Below, piece by piece: positions 57,135 to 64,000 of a stretch of 64,000 bases of DNA (position 1 is its first letter; each line of letters begins with the position of its first letter). Source of the stretch: Cichorium intybus. Lineage: Eukaryota > Streptophyta > Magnoliopsida > Asterales > Asteraceae. The stretch covers positions 80,682,494-80,746,493 of the forward strand of contig CM042013.1 of the NCBI GenBank assembly GCA_023525715.1, in the 5' to 3' direction. A program made the translations under genes and the position numbers. The notes under the pieces were generated by a model, which saw nothing but the letters and a program-made list of their open reading frames with translations, was not told the DNA's origin and searched no databases.

Positions 57135-58423
57135 GTGTACATCCTTATAATGGGTGATTACATGTACTCGGATCAATATTATGAAGATTATGAAAATCCG
57201 GCCGACACCTATTACGAGGATGGTTGCTACAATGGATCATTCGATGACAATGGATGGCGGACCGAGGAGTCATCTCAGCTTGAGAATTCTGTAACTTGGG
57301 CCCAACTTTGGGTATTCATGTATAACAACTACCATGAGCAGAAGGACCAGGCTGAAGCTCTTAAAAAGTGCACGCTTCTTTAGATAGGTTAGAGGAAAGT
57401 TGGAAATGTTCACCACCTTCGCCAGAACCGGAGGTGAGTGATTTTTATACCAATGATAATGTGTGTGAACTTGCATCACCTGAATATGTGATGGAAGGGC
57501 ATACACCTTGGGAAAGTCAAGAGACCACTGAGATGGTCGAAACGGTTGTTGAGGAAGAGGTTGTAGGTGACAATGCTACTTCTGACTCAGCAACCTTTGA
57601 AGTTTTTGATGTTTTTGAAAGTATTGATAATGTTGATCTGGTGTTGGGTGAATCCATACCATCACCAGAAAATTTGGTTGATGAGGATGTTGTGGAGGGG
57701 ACTGTAAGTGACAGTACAGATTCCAACCAAACAATTCCCGAATTTTTTGAAGCTGTCGATATTTTTGGGGAAGGGGGTGTAGATGACAATACTACCCCTG
57801 ACCCTGTAATTTTTGAAAATTTTGAGAAATTTGAAGGAAAGGATCTGATGATGGGTGACTTTGTACCATCATCAGATCAAACAAGTCGTTCACTCTTGGT
57901 TCCGATCCACCTGTTGGACGATGATCAAGAAGTTGATGTTGACGAATTGAAATTTGAAAACAATAATAAACATGATTTTATCACCACTCATGATCCATTC
58001 ATGAATGGAAGATTAGATGTAATTAATACCATCGATGATGACATATGGAAGCATCCTGATATGTTGCCTTCCGATCCCATTCGATTGGAAAATTTTTATT
58101 GGTACTGCAAGCCAAAATTGCAAAATGAAAATAACACGCAATATGAGAGCAACAAACGAGGCACAACACAACTACTGGGAGCCGCACTGGGCGCGCTTCA
58201 TGTCAAGCCTTTGACCTTGAAGAGATGCAGAAGAAAGGACCGAGCTTGGAGGTTCAAAACTACTTCCAAGCACTCGCGGGAAATCAGCGGGAGACGGCAA
58301 CTGTGCAGCAGTAGGAGAACTGACAAGCCATTCGACCCAGGAAAGTTTGAGGCGCAGTGGGTCAGCGAAGGGACGGTGGTGATTGGAAAGCAGCGAAGGA
58401 AGAAGGCATACGATCCACCATAG
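57135..58423 (+). pseudogene. Element D acidic ORF of unknown function, one frameshift
   Basis: First frame from 57135 (a better start is the ATG at 57150, MGDYMYSDQYYEDYENP) to 57383, second frame 57368-58423 (351 codons). The frames overlap at AAAAAGTGCACG, so a 1-nt indel or slip there would join them. The protein is Asp/Glu-rich with three imperfect repeats of about 35 residues (GDNATSDSATFEVFDVFE; SNQTIPEFFEAVDIF; DDNTTPDPVIFENFEKFE), then a basic tail. No zinc knuckle or known domain, so it is not a normal gag. About 30 bp downstream is GACGTTAAACTTAGCGCTTG (58453-58472), a string I associate from memory with the end of pol in Athila-group elements. Confidence 0.6.
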
Positions 58424-59189
58424 CTGTAGTAGGAATGCCACGTCTGGCTGAAGACGTTAAACTTAGCGCTTGTTGGGAGGCAACCCATCGTGTCATAAGT
58501 AGGTTTTATATTTCTTAGGATTAATTTAGAAAATACATCAATCGTTTGCAGGTATTAGTGGTTTGAAGCAAGTGTGGGGTCGTGTGAAAAGGTTTTGAAA
58601 TCTTCAAGACCGCGCCGCGGGTTTTGGAATTGCGCGAAGCGGGTTCGAAACTCAACCCGATGCGCAGGGGTTGAATTAGCGACACGCGCGCCGCGGAAAC
58701 GAGAAATGCGCGCCGCGGGAAACGATCAGACGGTTTTTGCCTTTATCCGGTGAGCCGCGGCTCACAACTCAAATCACACGACTCGGAGCTCTGGTGATCA
58801 AAAAATTTTCGCATTCTTTCTTGCTTATTGTGTTTCTACTACCGAGGTACACTCTTTTAACTATCTATTAGCTGTTTAAACTAGTTATTAGGTAGTTAAT
58901 TTTAGGGTTTTATTCCAAAAAGTTCAAAAACTTAGAATCACTAATGCTAGCCCATAGGGTGTTTGTTTTGCCAAATGGACACCCTAGATGAGCTAATCGG
59001 AACCTAGGCTACCTTGTGGTATCATTAAATTGAGATTTAGCAGGTTAAAATGGGGATTTGATCCCGGGTTTTCAAACAGGCGTACGCCGCGCCGCGCCCT
59101 TGCTCTTGGGCCGCGCCGCGGTACGATGGGGAAGGAAAAGGACTGATTTTGCAAAAATTTTTGTTTTGTGGCTATATTTTCTTTTGCAG
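58424..59189 (+). promoter_or_regulatory. Element D inter-ORF region with further CG pairs and an intron candidate
   Basis: Three more CG pairs: 58610/58632 and 58686/58708 (22 bp apart) and 59087/59111 (24 bp). A perfect 16-bp palindrome GTGAGCCGCGGCTCAC is at 58750-58765. AAGTGTGGGGT at 58570-58580 copies the PPT. An intron candidate runs from CCGAG/GTACAC (58847) to TATTTTCTTTTGCAG/ATG (59189), ending exactly at the next ORF's ATG. Confidence 0.5.
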
Positions 59190-60407
59190 ATGATGTTCAG
59201 ATTGGACCATGCCTTCCTTCAGTTCCCCGCAGAGCTTGACACTTCGGTGGAGTATACCTCGCGGAGGGACGCTTTGATTCATCGCCGGGTCCTTGAGGCG
59301 ACGGTCATAGACCGAGACATCCTGAGGGACGCTGGGCTCTGAGGTGCGATTGAGCCATTCCTACATCGCACCTGGACCCACGAGGAGGCATCATTCACAT
59401 GCCGTGGCTGGGACAGGATCATGGCCACGGATGAGGACGTGGTCTACACGGAGCTACTATTGGAGTTCATCTCCACTGTCCATTTCGCTCCCAGGGCGGG
59501 AGACCCACGCTCCAGGATGGTACGTTTTCGCTTGGGAGGTGTGCACCGGGAGTGCAACCTCCGGCAGTTCGGGAGGCGCACGGGTATTTACACGCCAGCG
59601 GACCTCCAGCACCGTTTCTTCACCCGGTTCTTCGGGTCATGCACTCAGGGGGAGCCGGAGCGCCCTCCCAACATGGAGGTTTGGGCACCGCTGTCCAACG
59701 TCAGGTATGAGGCAGGGGCCTCGAGGGAGAGCCACTTGCGTGATCCTCTTCATCGCCTCATGCACCGCATCGTCTCCACCTCTATCATGCATCGGGAGGG
59801 GGGCGAGAAGGTGTCAGGCGATGACATGACATTTTTGTGGGTTCTCCTCGAACCGTCCCGATTCCTCCATCTGCCCTTTGCCCTCGCGATCGCTCTCTCC
59901 ACCCATGCGACCGGCGCCTCCGCCAGCAGCCCATTAGCCAGGGGGTACTTCATTACCCGCCTGGCCCGTTCGTATGGCATCCTTACTGCCCCAGTAGCTG
60001 CCTCTTTGACTGCTCTGCCTCCATCGCGCACTCCAGCACGCACTTTGGAGAGGATGTTGCTCATTGAGCAGCAGCGACCAGGGCAGTACATCCGGGCTCC
60101 GATCGAGCCTCCTCAGGCACCCCAGCCTGCATACGCCCAGCCCGGCAGGAGACGCCGGAGACCAGAGCCAGCAGCACCAGAGCCTACACAGCCGCTGCCA
60201 CAGCAGGATGACTCACCAGCCCTTAGCCGGCTGGAGGCCAGAGTCACGCGGATTGAGGGTCAGCTCACGAGAGTCTTGGACCAGCTTGAGTGGATCGGGG
60301 AGGTACTTATACAGATCGCATCAGTCCGGGGCAGACACCCCCGACCATTCCCAGCCAGGTCCCACGATCATGAGGCTGGACCATCCAGGCCGCCGGGTAG
60401 TGATTGA
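59190..60407 (+). pseudogene. Element D Athila-type ORF1-like protein, one internal stop
   Basis: From ATG 59190 (MMFRLDHAFLQFP) one frame of about 405 codons with a single TGA at 59340-59342. Downstream of it the ORF is open from the ATG at 59421 for 328 codons. Motifs YTELLLEFISTV, VRFRLGGVHRECNLRQFGRR, GIYTPADLQHRFF, HRLMHRIVSTSIMHREGGEK and YFITRLARSYGIL match, as I recall them, the plant Athila ORF-1 family, in the env-like position 3' of pol. C-terminal Pro/Gln-rich stretch, then a coiled coil (LSRLEARVTRIEGQLTRVLD). No signal peptide or clear membrane segment. Function unknown. Confidence 0.8.
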
Positions 60408-61421
60408 TGTTTTCTTTTTCTTTCTTTCTTTTATTTTCTTTTTACATGTATAAACTTATGACACATCTATTTGTATATTATTTTCTTTTTTCTGTCATGT
60501 GTGTTTTAATTTATTTGTTAAGTTGTGCATGATATACCAAATTGAGAGGGAGTTGTCTCAGACAAGTGTGGGGTCACCGTGCCCCTCCACTTGTCTTGAC
60601 CACCGGCGTGTCCTACTGTAGCGCTACAACTCCAGCATATGAATCGGGGATCTTTTTGTACGCATTATACCTGTGATATTGAGCACCAAGCTGTCCATCG
60701 TCCAAAAAGGGGTAACTCTTTCTCCCTTGCCTTGAAATAATTTTTGTACAACGGGGACGTTGTACGGTTTTAAGTGTGGGGTGTGGATGGTCGAAAGAGA
60801 TATTTTTGAAATTTTTGCAGAACTGATCAATTTTTTTCAATTTTTAGCAATATTTTTCAAAATTTTTAATGAATTGCAATTTTGAAATGAATGGGTTGTG
60901 ATTGTGATAGCATCAGTATTTTTCAAGAAATACTGTTTAGTTGTGATCATGCTATTAGTTAGTCAAATAAGTTGAGTTTTACGAGTTTAGAAGGTTGAGC
61001 CGTTTTAGGATTGGAATTTAGGAAGGAAAAGTCAATCTGTGGCCTTTGTTGTTCGAGCCGGTAAGTCTAAAATGGGTGGGCCTTATGCACCTTACCACCT
61101 AAGATCGTCTGGTCTGGGATGGTATTTCTGAAAGCTCGCTACACGGACAACATCGAAAGTCATGGACAATTCCTTAATGGCCTTTAGAATCTGAACGAGT
61201 AAGTACACTATATTGTGGACAGAAAGTTTGTAATCAAGGGTTCTTTAGAAAGCCATGAATTCCAAAGAACAACTCAATTATGTTTTCACAAACTATTCCA
61301 TTCTAACTCGAAGAGCAATAAGCTTTGAAACTAAACACATTCAAAAACTGTTCGATTCTTTATTATAATTTATTAAAAACTCTCTTGCTTGGGGACAAGC
61401 AAGGCACAAGTGTGGGGTGTT
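60408..61421 (+). other. Element D 3' noncoding region with repeated PPT-like 11-mers
   Basis: T-rich after the ORF. AAGTGTGGGGT occurs at 60564-60574, 60772-60782 and 61408-61418; the last ends 3 bases before the 3' LTR and is the likely functional PPT. ORFs on the minus strand at 60613-60840 have no domain. Confidence 0.75.
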
Positions 61422-62523
61422 TGACAACGCCTAGTGATATCAAGTATTTTAGGCGTTGTTGAGCCCTGTTCTTGGTAAAATTATATCAAATATGCATGGG
61501 TATTCTCACTTTTCGTGTCAGGACTTGTCTGGAGAAAAAGAACAGATACAAGGACTAAAAGTGTACAAAAAAGGAAAAAGTATGGGAAGAATGCAAAATC
61601 AAGAGAAGACGTACGCGCGCCGCGGATTTATCTCCTGCGCGACGCGGATGTAAGGCGGTGGAACACATTTAAATGACGAAAAAACGGGGAATGGATAAGT
61701 ACGCGCGCCGCGGATTTCACATTTGCGCGGCGCGGTCACGGGAAAATTGCAACTATAAATAGAGGCATTTCCAGCCGAAAACCCTAGCAAAGACCTGGTG
61801 AAAACATCGACCTAGAAGCTCTTTGACTCGAGGATTCCATTTCAGAACCTATAATTTGGTATTTTCATGTTTTTGATTTTATTTCATTTTAGTTAAACAT
61901 TTGTAAGCTTTGAGTTGAATCTTTGGGTGTGACAACCATTGAATTCTAACTTAGGGTTCTGTTTTTAGTAGCTTTGGTTACTGATTTGATGTTTGGATAT
62001 TGGTTTGAGTGAATAAAATCATTCGGTTATCTTAAATATTGATTTTTCGGTATTTCGGATGCTTGTTGGAGTTTTGATTATTTGATTGTGATTGGATTTT
62101 GTTTGTGGCTTGGTTAGGACGGTTTTCCCTTGCTGAAAACAGTAGCTAACTTGGTTACATTGAGCATTAAATCTTGGCTATTAACTGTCTCATAGAACTG
62201 TTAGTTATTAGCTAGTTTATGCTGTGCTTGGTTTTTGCTAGTTTGAATGCCTTCAATTGCTCCTGATTCAGAGATGTACTTCTGAATTCAGAAAGTAACT
62301 AGGTCATTTGGACATAGCTAAGCTTGGCTTGGGTGTTTGAATATTGTTCAAGGTAGAAAGATAGAAATTAGTTCCTCCGACTATAGCCGTGACACTATCA
62401 GTTGGTAATCTCTCATCTAGGCTAACCACGTAGCTCCTGTGGATCGACCCTGACTCCACTATACTAGTGAATGTTAGGTTATCTCTTATTTTTGACCGCA
62501 TGACGACCTCTGCGTGCACGTCA
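61422..62523 (+). repeat. Element D 3' LTR
   Basis: 1102 bp, four single-base differences from the 5' LTR, followed by ACATG. Confidence 0.95.
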
Positions 62524-62528
62524 ACATG

Positions 62529-62774
62529 GTCAATTCTTGGACAAAGAGAGAATATCCCATGCCTTTTTCAAGTTTCCACACATGCCTTTAGGCATGCATA
62601 TGGCCGGCCATAAGAGCCATATATAATATATATATACCACTTATATTATTTATAATTTATAAACTTATATCACAAAGTTTATAAATAATAAACTTTCATA
62701 GTTGTGTTTAAATGGAATAACACTTAAACCATTAATCACTTACATAAACCAATTAATCATGCATTCTTAATGTA

Positions 62775-62856
<82 letters not shown>

Positions 62857-63202
62857 CAATATGCATATTTTATTTAATTTACCAATTAAATTAAATAAAA
62901 AGGTTTACTCATAATTCAATTAAATCATTTAACAACTTAAACAATTTAATTGTTATACTTGGTTAATTCATCACATATGAATTAGTAATCAACCTTTAAT
63001 TTTTGGAGTTATTATTATTTATAACAAATAATAATAATTTACAAGATTAAATTGCAAGTTTAGTATCATTTGATGTTAAATCAAATTTAACATTCCAAAT
63101 GATCAATTTGGTGTCATACTTGTTGTTGGTGTGACCCTATAGGATCATGTATTATTAGTAATATCATTTTATAATCATCCTTGGGCATATAAAACTAACA
63201 AT
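62529..63202 (-). repeat. Element K 3' LTR, part 1, with (AT)n 62776-62854
   Basis: Very AT-rich. Minus strand starts TGTTAGTTTTATATGCCC next to the PPT. The (AT)n tract lies inside the LTR. Confidence 0.75.
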
Positions 63203-64000
63203 CTCCCACTTGCACAAGGTTGCATCATAGAATGACATCGACAGTGATAGACGTCTAGCAACACTTCACTGTCCCCAATACCACATGACTTAATGCCATT
63301 CCACAACATCCAATTCTTCAGAAAGCACGAGGCTCTAATTGATGTACAAGGTTATCTATCAATTATCCCTTTGTCACAGACATCATGTTGAACATGAGAC
63401 ATGGATCTTAATCATTCTCCTTTTATATTCAACTTTTAATTAGGCGCCTTAGATGTCTAACTCTCAACACATAAGAGGAACAAATCCCGTCTTGACTACA
63501 TACGCCCCTCATATAGTTAGTACTATGCATGAGTATGGTCTTTATGGTTGTCTATATTTCAAGAACAACGGTGAACCATATCAAAGCATAGCACTCTCTA
63601 CACTTGAGTCCCAAATATGTATCTCAGGTCTAAGGATACAATGATAATACCTTTATTCAAGAATCACTTATGACAATGATCCATGGAGTGATCTTGAAAC
63701 GGGTCAAGTCCAATACTTGTTCATTGACAAGTACCTATGAATTTGGTTGCAACCTTTTGCTACTTTTACCCATAAAAGTCAACCAATCCAATTCATATTA
63801 GTCTTACTTCATAGTTGCTCCCACAACTATGATCGACTATGGACATTTAGAATAATTAGATTATTCAAGGATTAAACATGCTAATAAAACACAAAATTAT
63901 GAATGAAACATCACGTCACATATATCACATAATAATTTTGTTTACATAGTTTCATATTCATAAAACACTAAACACAAATCAAATCCATTCATTAGAAAAA
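63203..64000 (-). other. Element K internal region (3' noncoding), runs off the window
   Basis: PPT-like sequence at 63203-63213, then no pol motif in any frame up to the edge. The 63-codon plus-strand ORF at 63453-63644 shows no domain. Confidence 0.6.

Larger units (their letters stand above)
55929..62523 (+). mobile_element. Element D: young non-autonomous Athila-type LTR retrotransposon
   Basis: 6595 bp: 1102-bp LTRs 55929-57030 and 61422-62523 with four base differences by eye, tRNA-Asp PBS, acidic ORF, Athila-type ORF, PPT AAGTGTGGGGT next to the 3' LTR, duplication ACATG (55924-55928, 62524-62528). There is no protease, RT, RNase H or integrase, whereas full Athila elements are larger and carry them, so D is a deletion derivative that must be mobilised in trans. 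The near-identity of its LTRs suggests recent movement. Confidence 0.93.
55458..64000 (-). mobile_element. Element K: Ty1/copia-like retrotransposon, 3' LTR and start of internal region
   Basis: Minus strand: internal region entering from the right edge (64000-63203, noncoding as far as seen), PPT-like AAGTGGGAGAT (complement of 63203-63213), then the 3' LTR running 63202-62529 and, after D, 55928-55458. LTR ends TGTTAGTTTTATATGCCC and ...CATGGATTTCCAACA. It inserted into J's RT; the 5-bp flank is AACGT (55453-55457), partner not in the window. Confidence 0.78.

Noticed and set aside
59344..60453. Overlapping ORFs 59344-59829, 59837-60067 and 60064-60453
   Set aside because: Shadow frames of the Athila-type ORF in GC-rich sequence.

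Overview
This window is nuclear DNA of a flowering plant with a repeat-rich genome. The evidence is wall-to-wall plant LTR retrotransposons (Ty1/copia, Ty3/gypsy with a chromodomain, Athila type), MITE-like DNA elements, long (AT)n tracts, and primer binding sites matching plant initiator-Met and Asp tRNAs. I see no intact host gene, rRNA, functional tRNA, CRISPR array or bacterial feature. The species cannot be named from the sequence.

Layout. 1-24974: three nested copia elements. Element C (minus strand; gag, broken pol, 5' LTR) was hit by element A (plus, Sirevirus-like, continues left of the window). A's 3' LTR was in turn hit by element B (8615-19495), a complete, very young Sirevirus-like copy with 1402-bp LTRs, a 5-bp ATATT duplication and uninterrupted gag and pol. 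24975-29934: (AT)n tracts alternating with TIR/MITE-like units and an Athila 3' remnant. 29935-34759: a decayed Ty3 element M (minus) carrying a solo LTR L (30631-32057) in its RT region. 35195-50504: a four-level nest. A small noncoding LTR element H (minus) holds Mutator-type element F (9-bp duplication), which holds a second element G of the same TIR family (9-bp duplication), which holds a 9.55-kb chromovirus E (5-bp duplication). F also carries a hAT-type MITE N with a possible SINE. 50914-52078: truncated copia I. 52402-63202: copia J (minus), hit by copia K (minus), whose LTR is hit by a young non-autonomous Athila derivative D (55929-62523, duplication ACATG). K runs off the right edge.

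How the parts work. The only element whose coding capacity looks whole is B; gag and pol lie in one frame separated by a single TAA that is followed at once by a good splice-acceptor string. E has gag, PR, RT, RNase H, integrase and chromodomain, but one 1-nt deletion. Removing a GT-AG segment of 88 nt at its gag/PR junction would put gag and PR in one frame. D lacks polymerase genes and would need enzymes from an autonomous Athila relative.

Most notable signals: (1) paired CG-rich near-palindromes with a 22-24-bp start-to-start spacing, seen in the LTRs of four dissimilar retroelements (B, D, L, M) and mostly just upstream of the TATA box; (2) the gag/PR intron candidate of E; (3) a 392-396-nt intron candidate inside the LTRs of E and L; (4) a 2.5-kb near-identical pol tract between the otherwise diverged A and B. 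All identity and difference counts are by eye.
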